Position numbers and translations under genes: made by a program. Shown in pieces: positions 18,550-26,568 of a stretch of 64,000 nucleotides of DNA. The notes beneath the pieces were generated by a model that did not search any database, was not told where the DNA came from, and worked only from the letters and a program-made list of their open reading frames with translations. Source of the DNA: Alphaproteobacteria bacterium (lineage in GTDB: Bacteria; Pseudomonadota; Alphaproteobacteria; Rhizobiales; Xanthobacteraceae); NCBI GenBank assembly GCA_016869215.1, contig VGEP01000002.1, forward strand, positions 124,001-188,000, written 5' to 3'. Positions within the stretch are counted from its first letter, which is position 1; every line of letters begins with the position of its first letter.

Positions 18550-19989
18550 TTGGTCGGCCAATTGGTACGGACATTGGTCTTGCAGCCGCATCCCCGCACG
18601 CTCTTCGACAAGGTCTGGTCGTCGCACGTGGTCGCCGAGCTCGCCGGCGGCGTGTCCCTGCTGGCGATCGACCGCCACCTTCTGCACGACCTTGAAGGCG
18701 GCCCCAGCATGCGGCGGATCGCCGAGCGGGGCCTCAAGGTTCACAATCCGGAGCTGACGTTCGCCGTGCCGGACCACGCGGTTTCGACCGCTCCGAACCG
18801 GCGCGCCGACTCCACGCCGAACAGCAGCCGCCTCTTGCGCGAGATGAAGGACGGTTCCGAGGCGTCCGGCGTCACCTATTTCGAACTCGGAACCGACAGC
18901 CAGGGCATCGTGCATGTGATCGGTCCTGAGCTGGGCTTGAGCCAGCCGGGCATGACCATCGTCTGCGGCGACAGCCACACCTGCACGCATGGCGGACTGG
19001 GCGCGCTGGCCTTTGGGATCGGCGCGACCGAAGTCATGCACGTGCTGGCGACGCAGACGCTGCGCCAGACCAAACCGAAAACCATGCGAGTCACGCTTGA
19101 CGGCAAACTCGCGCCCGGCGTCGCCGCGAAAGACGTCATTCTCGCGACCATCGGCCAGATCGGCACCGGCGCCGGCCGCGGCCATGCGGTCGAATTCGCG
19201 GGCACGACAATCCGCGCCATGAGCGTCGATCAGCGCCTCACGGTCTGTAATCTGTCGATCGAGCTCGGGGCCAAGATCGGAATGATTGCGCCCGACGACA
19301 CCAGCTATTCATACTTGGCCGGCCGGGCCTATGCGCCCCACGGCGAACTGTTCGATCGCGCCTGTGCCCATTGGCGAACGCTGCCGAGCGACGCCGACGC
19401 CCGGTTCGACGTCGAGCATGCGATCGATGCCTCCAGGTTTGCGCCGCAGATCACCTGGGGAACCAGCCCGCAGGACGTGATCGCGGTCGATCAGCGGATT
19501 CCGGACCCCGCGCACGAAACTGATCCGCAGCGCCGCCAAGCGATGGAAGCGGCACTTGCCTACATGGGACTCAAGCCAGGCGACGCAATCGAGGGAACGC
19601 CTGTCGACTGGGTGTTCGTCGGCTCCTGCACCAACGGCCGGCTATCGGACATCCGCGAGGCCGCGCGTGTTGTTGCCGGCCGCAAAGTCGCGCCCAACGT
19701 GCGCGCCTGGGTCGTGCCCGGCTCGGAAGCGACCCAGCGTGAGGCCGAGCGCGAGGGGCTCGACAAAATCTTCCTGAGCGCCGGGTTCGAATGGCGCAAG
19801 GCCGGCTGCTCGATGTGCGCCGGCATCAACGGCGACACTGTCGCACCGGGCCAACGCTCGGTGTCCACCACCAACCGCAACTTCGTGGGGCGCCAGGGGC
19901 CCAACGCCCGTACACACCTCGCGAGTCCGGCGATGGCGGCGGCCGCGGCGATTGCCGGCCGCATCGCCGATGCGCGCAAGCTCAGTTGA
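18550..19989 (+). CDS. leuC: Aconitase-superfamily hydro-lyase large subunit (LeuC-like)
   Basis: A 479-residue LeuC-type dehydratase large subunit that carries a [4Fe-4S] cluster. The cluster cysteines are C360 (VGSCTNGR), C420 and C423 (AGCSMCAG); substrate segments include GDSHTCTHGGLGAL and NRNFVGRQG. No ATG occurs near the conserved TLFDKVW start; TTG at 18550 or one of the TTGs at 18562-18580 must be used. LeuCD normally isomerises isopropylmalate, but close relatives hydrate maleate, citraconate or dimethylmaleate. Neighbours (amidohydrolase, maleate-isomerase homologue, isocitrate-lyase-type lyase) favour a catabolic hydratase; leucine synthesis cannot be excluded. Confidence 0.9.
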   Translation: MVGQLVRTLVLQPHPRTLFDKVWSSHVVAELAGGVSLLAIDRHLLHDLEGGPSMRRIAERGLKVHNPELTFAVPDHAVSTAPNRRADSTPNSSRLLREMKDGSEASGVTYFELGTDSQGIVHVIGPELGLSQPGMTIVCGDSHTCTHGGLGALAFGIGATEVMHVLATQTLRQTKPKTMRVTLDGKLAPGVAAKDVILATIGQIGTGAGRGHAVEFAGTTIRAMSVDQRLTVCNLSIELGAKIGMIAPDDTSYSYLAGRAYAPHGELFDRACAHWRTLPSDADARFDVEHAIDASRFAPQITWGTSPQDVIAVDQRIPDPAHETDPQRRQAMEAALAYMGLKPGDAIEGTPVDWVFVGSCTNGRLSDIREAARVVAGRKVAPNVRAWVVPGSEATQREAEREGLDKIFLSAGFEWRKAGCSMCAGINGDTVAPGQRSVSTTNRNFVGRQGPNARTHLASPAMAAAAAIAGRIADARKLS

Positions 19990-19993
19990 CGCC

Positions 19994-20632
19994 ATGCAGA
20001 AATTCACCCGCGTCACTGGCATCGCAGCCCCGCTGATGAAGGCGAATATCGACACTGACGTCATCATCCCGGCCAAGCGGTTGGTCGGTCATCGGCGGGA
20101 CGAGCTCGGGGCCTTCGCCTTCGAAGCCCATCGCTACCAGCCCGACCGAACCGACAATCCCGAATTTGTCCTCAACCGGCCCCGCTATCGCGGCGCGAAG
20201 ATTCTGGTTGCTGGCGAGAACTTCGGCTGCGGGTCATCGCGCGAATCCGCGGTCTGGGCGTTGGCCGGTTTTGGCTTCCGCTGCGTGATCGCGCCGAGCT
20301 TCGGCGACATCTTCACCAACAACGCATTCCAGAACGGCATGCTGTTGATCCGCCTGCCGAGCGAACAGGCCGAACGCTTGGCGGCGGCGCTGGAAAGCTG
20401 CGTCGATCCGACCATGACGGTCGATCTGGAACGCCGAGTCGTCACCGAACCGTCGGGTACCGAGATGCCGTTCGAGATCGACGCAGAACTGCGCCAGGCG
20501 CTGCTGGAAGGGCGCGACGAAATCGGCATGACGCTCGCACGCGAGGCGGAAATTCTCGCCTTCCAGGAGCGGGACCGCGCCGCGCGGCCCTGGATCTACC
20601 GGCCACGTCCGGGAAGCACGCCGGCGGCGTGA
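19994..20632 (+). CDS. leuD: Aconitase-superfamily hydro-lyase small subunit (LeuD-like)
   Basis: A 212-residue LeuD-type swivel-domain subunit: IAAPLMKANIDTDVIIPAKRL at the start, then ILVAGENFGCGSSRESAVWAL with the conserved serine/arginine region, and SFGDIFTNNAFQNGML. It starts 4 bases after the large-subunit stop and forms the heterodimer with it. The order and spacing are those of LeuCD and of maleate or dimethylmaleate hydratases. Substrate choice cannot be read from the sequence with certainty. Confidence 0.92.
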   Translation: MQKFTRVTGIAAPLMKANIDTDVIIPAKRLVGHRRDELGAFAFEAHRYQPDRTDNPEFVLNRPRYRGAKILVAGENFGCGSSRESAVWALAGFGFRCVIAPSFGDIFTNNAFQNGMLLIRLPSEQAERLAAALESCVDPTMTVDLERRVVTEPSGTEMPFEIDAELRQALLEGRDEIGMTLAREAEILAFQERDRAARPWIYRPRPGSTPAA

Positions 20633-20766
20633 GATCGGCAAGCACCGTCTCCGGGCGAACCAGACTTCAATTCGCTTGGCGTATCGCTCCCGTCGCAAGT
20701 CCGAAGGCTGCCTTTCGGGCGCCGCGCCGAACGGCAGCCGTGCCGAAAAAACGGCATTGACTGAAA

Positions 20767-20782
20767 ATTCGTCCGGACAAAT
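20767..20782. promoter_or_regulatory. GntR/HutC-type operator ATTCGTCC-GGACAAAT
   Basis: A 16-base dyad with one mismatch lies about 90 bases upstream of the amidohydrolase start. The 12-mer GTCCGGACAAAT is repeated exactly at 24784-24795 in front of the lyase gene. The TTGTNNNNACAA-like form fits operators of HutC-subfamily GntR regulators; one is encoded at 25735. Function is inferred from the shared sequence and position. Confidence 0.7.
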
Positions 20783-20872
20783 AATTGGTTTGTCGCTTGG
20801 ATGGGGGCTTTCATGGGCGTGCCGGCGCGGCTTGCGCCGGCGCTGGACCGGAAGGAAACGCGAACCCGCGCC

Positions 20873-21505
20873 ATGAATACGGACCTCAAGGCCAACTATC
20901 AGGGCGTGTACGAGAATCGCATCGGCTTTGGCAAACGCCCGGCGCTGCTGCTCGTCGATTTCGTGCAGGCCTATTTCGATCCGGCCTGCGACCTCTATGC
21001 GGGCGTGGAGGATGCGCTTGCGTCCGCCGTTCGCCTGCGCGACGCGGCGCGCACCGCCGGCATGCCCGTGGTCTACACCAACGTCGTCTACCAGAAGCAG
21101 GCGCTGAACGGCGGCCGGTTCTTTCAGAAGGCCAGGCCGCTGCGGCATTTTCTCGAAGGCAACCCGCTGGGCGCATGGCCGGCTGGCCTCGACGTCGGCG
21201 ACGACGAACTGGTGGTTTCGAAGCAGTATCCGAGCGCCTTCTTCGGCACGTCCCTCGCCTCGACGCTGACCACCTGGGGCATCGACACACTCATCATCAC
21301 CGGCCTGACCACCAGCGGATGCGTGCGCGCGAGCTGCCTGGACGCCTGCTGCCACGGCTTCATCCCGATCGTGGTGCGCGAAGCCTGCGGCGACCGGCAC
21401 CAAGCGCCCCACGAAGCCAACCTGTTCGACATGAACGCAAAGTACGCAGATGTGGTGAGCGAACGCGAGGCGCTCGCCTACATCGCGGCGCAAATCAAAA
21501 AATGA
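20873..21505 (+). CDS. Isochorismatase-family amidohydrolase, NicF (maleamate amidase)-like
   Basis: A 210-residue cysteine hydrolase. The triad is complete: D29 (ALLLVDFVQAYF), K117 (VSKQYPSAFFGT) and C150 (TTSGCVRAS), with the cis-peptide-type TGLTTSGC context. The TSGCVRAS form and triad spacing are those of N-carbamoylsarcosine amidase and of maleamate amidase NicF rather than true isochorismatase. Product would be ammonia plus an acid such as maleate. The frame is open 24 codons upstream; ATG at 20873 starts just before the conserved helix. A HutC-like operator lies upstream and a Bug receptor gene follows 58 bases later. Confidence 0.85.
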   Translation: MNTDLKANYQGVYENRIGFGKRPALLLVDFVQAYFDPACDLYAGVEDALASAVRLRDAARTAGMPVVYTNVVYQKQALNGGRFFQKARPLRHFLEGNPLGAWPAGLDVGDDELVVSKQYPSAFFGTSLASTLTTWGIDTLIITGLTTSGCVRASCLDACCHGFIPIVVREACGDRHQAPHEANLFDMNAKYADVVSEREALAYIAAQIKK

Positions 21506-21563
21506 GAACGACTGAACTCTGCCGGGGACCGTTTCAACCAACGATCGGACGATGAGGAACACC

Positions 21564-22532
21564 ATGAACCTGAACCGACGCACAGCTCTGGCGGCAGTGG
21601 CCGCCTTCGCGGTCCTTTCGACACCGGCTTACGCGACCGATTGGCCCACCAAACCGGTCACGATCTATGTCACGACTGCGGCCGGCGGAAACACCGACAT
21701 CATGGCGCGCATGGCCGCCGAGTTTCTGACAGCAAAGTTCGGAAAGACCTTTGTGGTCGAGAACCGGCCCAGCGCAGGCGGGATACAGGCGACCACCCAG
21801 GTCGTCGGCGCGGCGCCTGACGGTTACACGTTGCTCTTCACGCACAGCGCCGCAATCCTGCTGGCGCCGCTGGTGCAGAAGATGCCTTTCGACCCGGACA
21901 AGAGGCTTACGCCAGTGACCAACGTGGGCACGGGCTCGCAGGTGGTCGCCGTCAAACGCAGCCTGCCGATCAGCAACCTGTCCGAATTTCTGGCCTACGC
22001 AAAGGCCAATCCGAAAAAGCTGAACTTCGCAGCCGCCGGGACCAACAACATCAGCCACCTCGCGCCGCTTCTGCTGTTCAAACGCACCGGGGTCGAAGTC
22101 GTAATGGTGCCTTCGCGCGGCGAGCCGCAGGCGATTTCCGACCTTGTTGCCGGGAATGTCGATTTCTATTTCGGCAACACGTCCGTCCTGCTGGCACAGC
22201 GCGAGCATCCCGCGATCCGGCTGCTGGCAGTCGGCACCGGACAACGGTTGGCGACCGCACCCGATCTCCCCACCGTTTCCGAAACCGTTCCCGGCTTCGT
22301 CTTCGCGTCGTGGAACGGATTTCTGGTGCCGAATGGAACGCCCAACGAAATCGTTGCAAAGCTGCGGGGTGCGATAGCGGAAATGGTCAAGGAACCGAAA
22401 ATGTCAGCGCGGCTCTTGAGCCTGGGTATTCTTCCCGGCGGGCAGAGCGCCGAGCAGGTCGCGGCGGCGTACCAGAACGACCGAAGGAATTTCGGGGAAG
22501 CGGTGAAGGCGGCGGGCGTGCCGGCTCCTTGA
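21564..22532 (+). CDS. Bug/TctC-family periplasmic solute-binding receptor
   Basis: A 322-residue TTT-family receptor with a Sec signal peptide (RRTALAAVAAFAVLSTPAYA then TDWPTKP). Family signatures: VTIYVTTAAGGNTDIMARM, VVENRPSAGGIQATTQVV and APDGYTLLFTH. The ATG at 21564 has a GAGGAA site 5 bases upstream; another ATG at 21552 is part of that site. It lies between the amidohydrolase and FAD monooxygenase genes and probably captures the pathway substrate in the periplasm. A strong hairpin follows the gene. Confidence 0.9.
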   Translation: MNLNRRTALAAVAAFAVLSTPAYATDWPTKPVTIYVTTAAGGNTDIMARMAAEFLTAKFGKTFVVENRPSAGGIQATTQVVGAAPDGYTLLFTHSAAILLAPLVQKMPFDPDKRLTPVTNVGTGSQVVAVKRSLPISNLSEFLAYAKANPKKLNFAAAGTNNISHLAPLLLFKRTGVEVVMVPSRGEPQAISDLVAGNVDFYFGNTSVLLAQREHPAIRLLAVGTGQRLATAPDLPTVSETVPGFVFASWNGFLVPNGTPNEIVAKLRGAIAEMVKEPKMSARLLSLGILPGGQSAEQVAAAYQNDRRNFGEAVKAAGVPAP

Positions 22533-22568
22533 ACGGAAGTATTGCGCCGGTGCGATCCACCAGTCCGG

Positions 22569-22589
22569 CCGGGCGCGCTTGGCGCCCGG
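22569..22589 (+). terminator. Hairpin after second Bug receptor gene
   Basis: CCGGGCGC and GCGCCCGG form a perfect 8-base stem with a 5-base loop, 36 bases after the stop codon. No U-run follows. It may attenuate transcription into the FAD monooxygenase gene. Confidence 0.5.
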
Positions 22590-22651
22590 AGCGGCCGGCG
22601 GGCCATGCCGCAGTTCGGCTGCGGTGATATCGTAGCCGCGAACGAAGGCTC

Positions 22652-23857
22652 ATGCGAAACGATATGAATCGGAACGTTGTTATCGTCGGTGCGGGGCCCG
22701 TCGGCCTTGTCACCGCCAATCTGCTGGCCGATGCCGGCATTGCGGTTTCGCTGGTCGAGACTTGCAAGGATTTGCCGCGCGATTTGCGAGCATCGACGTT
22801 CCATCCGCCCACGCTCGATATGCTGGAACGCTTCGGCGTCGTCGGCCTAATGATCGAGCAGGGATTGATCTGCCCGACCTGGCAGTTCAGGGATCGCTCC
22901 GAGGGCGTCATAGCGACGTTCGAACTGGCGCGGCTTTCGCCGGACACCAATCACCCGTACCGCCTGCAATGCGAGCAATGGCGGCTCGGCGAAATGCTCT
23001 ACGCGCGTCTCAGGGACAATCCGCTGGCGACAATCCGGCTTGGCACGAAGGCTGTCACCGCCCGGCAGAATGCGAACGGCGTGGAACTCGACGTTGAGTT
23101 GCCGGACGGCGGCCGCGAGACCGTCGAGGGTGCATTCCTGGTCGGCGCGGACGGGATCGGCAGCATCGTGCGCCACGCGATCGGGGCCGGGTTCGAAGGA
23201 ATCACGATCCCTGAGCTGTTCCTGAGCCTGTCCACGACCTACGATTTTCGCGAGACGATGCCCGATCTTTCCAACATCTCCTATCTATCGGACCCGCGCG
23301 AGTGGTATGTGCTGATCCGAACCGCGCATGTCTGGCGCGCACTGTTTCCGGTCGATGCTTCGCTCGAAGATCGGGACGTCACGTCGCCGGAGCGCGGCGA
23401 GCGCCTGTTGCAGGGCGCCGTTCCGCGCAGCCAGGCCTATGACGTGACACATCGCACAGCGTATCGCGTGCATGAGCGCGTGGCGTCGACATACGTCAAG
23501 AACCGGATTGCGATCGCGGGCGATGCCGCACACGTGAACAATCCGCTGGGCGGCATGGGCCTCAACGGCGGAATTCACGACGCGTTCAACCTGGCCGAGA
23601 AACTGGTCGAAGTCGTTGGGGGCGCGCCGCTCGAAACGCTGGAGCGCTACAGCCGCCAGCGGCGCAAGGTCGCGTTGGACGTCGTGCAGCAGACGGCGCT
23701 GCGCAATCGCTCGATCCTGAATACACGGGAGCCGGAAGCGCGGCGGGCCTACCACGACGAGTTGCGCGGCATCGTCGAAGACTCCGAGAGGCACCGCAGC
23801 TATGTCATGCGGACGTCGATGATCCAGTCGCTGCGCGACGCAGCGAAGATCCCGTAA
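22652..23857 (+). CDS. FAD-dependent aromatic monooxygenase (PHBH fold)
   Basis: A 401-residue class A flavoprotein monooxygenase. It has the dinucleotide fold VVIVGAGPVGLVTANLLADAG (first 35 residues), the DG motif LVGADGIGSIVRHAIG and the second FAD motif IAIAGDAAHVNNPLGGMGLNGGIHDA. Such enzymes hydroxylate aromatic or heteroaromatic rings with NAD(P)H and oxygen. With the NicF-like hydrolase and maleate-isomerase homologue it suggests an oxidative ring or heterocycle route, but no ring-cleaving dioxygenase is in the window. Start at 22652 or at the ATG four codons later. Confidence 0.88.
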   Translation: MRNDMNRNVVIVGAGPVGLVTANLLADAGIAVSLVETCKDLPRDLRASTFHPPTLDMLERFGVVGLMIEQGLICPTWQFRDRSEGVIATFELARLSPDTNHPYRLQCEQWRLGEMLYARLRDNPLATIRLGTKAVTARQNANGVELDVELPDGGRETVEGAFLVGADGIGSIVRHAIGAGFEGITIPELFLSLSTTYDFRETMPDLSNISYLSDPREWYVLIRTAHVWRALFPVDASLEDRDVTSPERGERLLQGAVPRSQAYDVTHRTAYRVHERVASTYVKNRIAIAGDAAHVNNPLGGMGLNGGIHDAFNLAEKLVEVVGGAPLETLERYSRQRRKVALDVVQQTALRNRSILNTREPEARRAYHDELRGIVEDSERHRSYVMRTSMIQSLRDAAKIP

Positions 23858-23912
23858 GTCGCGGGACGAACTCCCGCCACCGTCAGGCTCGAAAGCGCGG
23901 CCGCTCGCCGGA

Positions 23913-24659
23913 TCAGAATTCCGCCAGCAGCCGGCCGAAGCCCTCCATACGATCCTTGATGCCGTTGGCGCGCAGTGCATGCCAATAGGTCGCGGTGTTG
24001 ATGGCAATAATTGGCTTTCCGAGCCACATTTCGGCAGCGGCCGCGAGCCGCACCATGGAAAGATTGGTGCCGACCTGCACGATGGCATCGACATCGTCGC
24101 CGTCGAGTTCGATCAGCGCGGCACGCAAGGTTTCCGTCGTTTGCTCGGCGATCTGGATCCACGAGCGGCATTGCAGCGCCTTGTCGCGCACGACGGTAAA
24201 CCCCTTGTCGGCGAAATAGCGCGCGACCTCCGTGTTCATGGAGGGCCAGTAGGGCGACAGGACCGCTATGCGCTTGACCCCGCCATAGGCCCGCATGGCG
24301 GCCGTGCAGGCGTCGCTGCCGATGCTGATCTTGATGCCTGCGGTCTCCTCCACCTCTCGCGTGAACCGGTCGGCGCCTTTCTCGCCGTCGAAGAACGTGA
24401 CCGCCGACATGCCCATGACGAGGTAATCGGGGCTGCAGGTCATGACGCTTCGCACGGCATCCAGCGTGTTACCGGCGATGACCTCGGCGCCGGCGCGGAA
24501 GCTTTCGTTGCTCACGGCATCGGCGTTGAGCGTGAAGATCCGGCTGTAGTGGTTGGTGACGCCGGGCGGCTTCATGGCGTCGAAGTCCGGCTGAACGATG
24601 GTGTTGGTCGATGGTCCGAGAACGCCGAACTTGCGGCGCCATCCGAGTGCGTCGGTCAT
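23913..24659 (-). CDS. Maleate isomerase / arylmalonate decarboxylase family protein (Asp/Glu racemase superfamily)
   Basis: A 248-residue protein with the family start LGPSTNTIVQPDF and later IAVLSPYWPSMNTEVARYF. In maleate isomerase a cysteine lies in each of two motifs (CTS-like and CTNL-like); here these read VMGMSAVTFF and VQVGTNLSMV, so both cysteines appear replaced. Cysteines elsewhere (TCSPDY, DACTAAM) do not align by eye. It may be a decarboxylase, a cofactor-free isomerase of different chemistry, or inactive. It is transcribed divergently from the lyase-regulator pair; the ATG at 24659 gives the family N-terminus. Confidence 0.8.
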   Translation of the reverse strand: MTDALGWRRKFGVLGPSTNTIVQPDFDAMKPPGVTNHYSRIFTLNADAVSNESFRAGAEVIAGNTLDAVRSVMTCSPDYLVMGMSAVTFFDGEKGADRFTREVEETAGIKISIGSDACTAAMRAYGGVKRIAVLSPYWPSMNTEVARYFADKGFTVVRDKALQCRSWIQIAEQTTETLRAALIELDGDDVDAIVQVGTNLSMVRLAAAAEMWLGKPIIAINTATYWHALRANGIKDRMEGFGRLLAEF

Positions 24660-24782
24660 GCCTTTACCTTCCGAGCGGTCGCCGATGGGGGCGGCGGCAC
24701 CGGCCTCATGCCATGACATGAGACTTGCGCAGATGCGACCTCCATCGTCTTGAAACGCGCGATCATGCTGGCATAAATTTGC

Positions 24783-24795
24783 TGTCCGGACAAAT
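24783..24795. promoter_or_regulatory. GntR/HutC-type operator TGTCCGGACAAAT
   Basis: A perfect 10-base palindrome (TGTCCGGACA) lies in the 160-base divergent promoter region of the isomerase-family gene and the lyase gene, 25 bases before the lyase ATG. Twelve bases (GTCCGGACAAAT) are identical to the site upstream of the amidohydrolase. Likely operator of the regulator at 25735. Confidence 0.75.
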
Positions 24796-24819
24796 CTCAC
24801 GGAATTGGGCAAGGGCATC

Positions 24820-25683
24820 ATGGCTTCGCCAGCGCTGCGGCAGGAAATCCAGAACGGCGGCTTCATCACCGCGCCGGGGGTCTTCGACCTGATCTCCGCC
24901 CTGATCGCCGACCGCATGAACTTCAAGGCCTTGTACGTGACCGGTTACGGCACGGTTGCGTCCTCGCTTGGGTTGCCGGACGCCGGCCTTGCCAGCTATT
25001 CGCAGATGATCGACCGCATCGGCCGCATCGCGGAGATGACGAAGACGCCGATCGTCGCCGACGCTGACACCGGCTATGGGGGGCTGCTCAACGTTCGCCA
25101 CACGGTGCGCGGCTACGAACAGGCCGGCGTCACCGCAATCCAGATCGAAGATCAAGAGTTTCCCAAAAAATGCGGGCATACGCCGGACCGGCGGGTCGTC
25201 CCGATCGACGACATGACGCGCAAGATCAAGGTGGCATCGGACAGCCGGTCGAGCTCCGACTTCCTGATTGTCGCCCGCACCGACGCCCGGACCGGGAAAG
25301 GTCTCGATGAGGCCATCCGGCGCGGCATCGCCTATGGCGAGGCCGGGGCCGACGTCATCTTCGTCGAATCGCCCGAGAGCGAGGACGAGATGGCCGAAAT
25401 CGCCCGCCGGATCGACAAGCCGCTGCTCGCCAACATGGTCAACGGCGGCCGGACGCCGATGCTCCCGGTCGACCGGCTGGCGAAGCTTGGCTATTCCATC
25501 GCGATCTTCCCGGCCGTCGGCTTTCTCTCGGCCGCGGAGGCCATGCAGCGCGCCTATACCGACCTGCAGAGCAATGGAACCACCACCGACGCCGTGCCGA
25601 TGTTTTCGTTTTCGGAATTCAACAAGCTCATCGGGTTTGACGACGTGTGGGAATTCGAGCGCCGCTACGCAGAATCGGATTAG
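24820..25683 (+). CDS. Isocitrate lyase/PEP mutase superfamily carboxylate lyase
   Basis: A 287-residue TIM-barrel lyase. The motif KKCGH (EFPKKCGHTPDRRV) identifies true C-C lyases of the superfamily, such as methylisocitrate and 2,3-dimethylmalate lyases, and the Mg-binding acidic segments ADADTGYGG and QIEDQ are present. Expected chemistry is retro-Claisen cleavage of a 2-hydroxy diacid to pyruvate (or glyoxylate) plus a short acid. Beside a LeuCD-type hydratase this fits a hydration-then-cleavage sequence. ATG at 24820 with AAGGG upstream is preferred over a TTG at 24805. Confidence 0.88.
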   Translation: MASPALRQEIQNGGFITAPGVFDLISALIADRMNFKALYVTGYGTVASSLGLPDAGLASYSQMIDRIGRIAEMTKTPIVADADTGYGGLLNVRHTVRGYEQAGVTAIQIEDQEFPKKCGHTPDRRVVPIDDMTRKIKVASDSRSSSDFLIVARTDARTGKGLDEAIRRGIAYGEAGADVIFVESPESEDEMAEIARRIDKPLLANMVNGGRTPMLPVDRLAKLGYSIAIFPAVGFLSAAEAMQRAYTDLQSNGTTTDAVPMFSFSEFNKLIGFDDVWEFERRYAESD

Positions 25684-25734
25684 GCTGTCGGCTGGCCAAC
25701 CTGCGGTGACAACCGGGACAGGAGGTTTTGCGAC

Positions 25735-26466
25735 ATGCCGGGCGACACCCCTCGCTATGCCCAGATTTTCCACACGCTCAGCAAGCGAATGCAGGCGGGC
25801 GAGTACCCGGTCGACATGCGCCTGCCGACCGAAAGCGAACTGTGCGACGAGTTCAACGCCAGCCGGTTCACCGTTCGCGAGGCGCTGCGCCGTCTCGTGG
25901 AACAGGGGATGGTGCAGCGGCGGCAAGGCGCGGGAAGCGTCGTCGTTTCGACGACGCCGCAGGCGCGCTATGTCCACTCCCTGTCGTCGTTGAACGACCT
26001 GTTTCAGTTCGCGCTGGATACGCACTACGACCTGCTGTCGATCGAGCCGGTGACGCTCGACACGCGGACCGCGGCCGATCTGGGTGTCGAAGCCGGCGAG
26101 CGCTGGCAGCTCGTGGAAGGCCTGCGGCGGCACGAGAAGGGCGGCAAGGCCTTTTGCTACGTGTGTTCGTACATCGCGCCGCGCGCAAGGGCTTACGTGC
26201 GCGAGCTGAGGCGCTGCGTGGGTCCGTTCTATGCGCATCTGGCGAACCAAACCGGCGAGGATATTCTCGAAGTTCGGCAGGATATCTTCGGCGCACCGAT
26301 GACCGCCAAGGTCGCTGCGGGCTTGGATTGCAAGGCCGATACGATTTCGACTTGCGCCTTCCGGCGCTACATCACCCGGAAGGGGACCTTGATCGCAAGC
26401 TACAACTGGCACGTCGCGGATCAGTTTTACTATCGTATGAAGATGTCGCGCGCGATGACCGGGTAG
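25735..26466 (+). CDS. GntR-family transcriptional regulator, HutC type
   Basis: A 243-residue regulator with an N-terminal winged helix (RLPTESELCDEFNASRFTVREALRRLVEQGMV, about 28-60; quoted in parts RLPTESELCDEF and SRFTVREALRRL) and a C-terminal UTRA ligand domain. HutC-type proteins are usually repressors released by a pathway metabolite. It follows the lyase gene after 51 bases, on the same strand. Two copies of a TGTCCGGACA-like dyad in front of the lyase and amidohydrolase genes are the natural operators. Confidence 0.9.
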   Translation: MPGDTPRYAQIFHTLSKRMQAGEYPVDMRLPTESELCDEFNASRFTVREALRRLVEQGMVQRRQGAGSVVVSTTPQARYVHSLSSLNDLFQFALDTHYDLLSIEPVTLDTRTAADLGVEAGERWQLVEGLRRHEKGGKAFCYVCSYIAPRARAYVRELRRCVGPFYAHLANQTGEDILEVRQDIFGAPMTAKVAAGLDCKADTISTCAFRRYITRKGTLIASYNWHVADQFYYRMKMSRAMTG

Positions 26467-26568
26467 GAAGCGCGCATCGTTCCCGCTTGCCTCTGCGCTT
26501 TGAGCGAGAGAATTACAGCGGCGAAAACCGCCTTCAGCGCAGTCGCGATGAGATGAAGGCCGCCGTCG

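Noticed and set aside
18550-20632. LeuCD as part of a leucine biosynthesis operon
   Set aside because: No leuA or leuB nearby and catabolic neighbours; kept as an alternative but not preferred.
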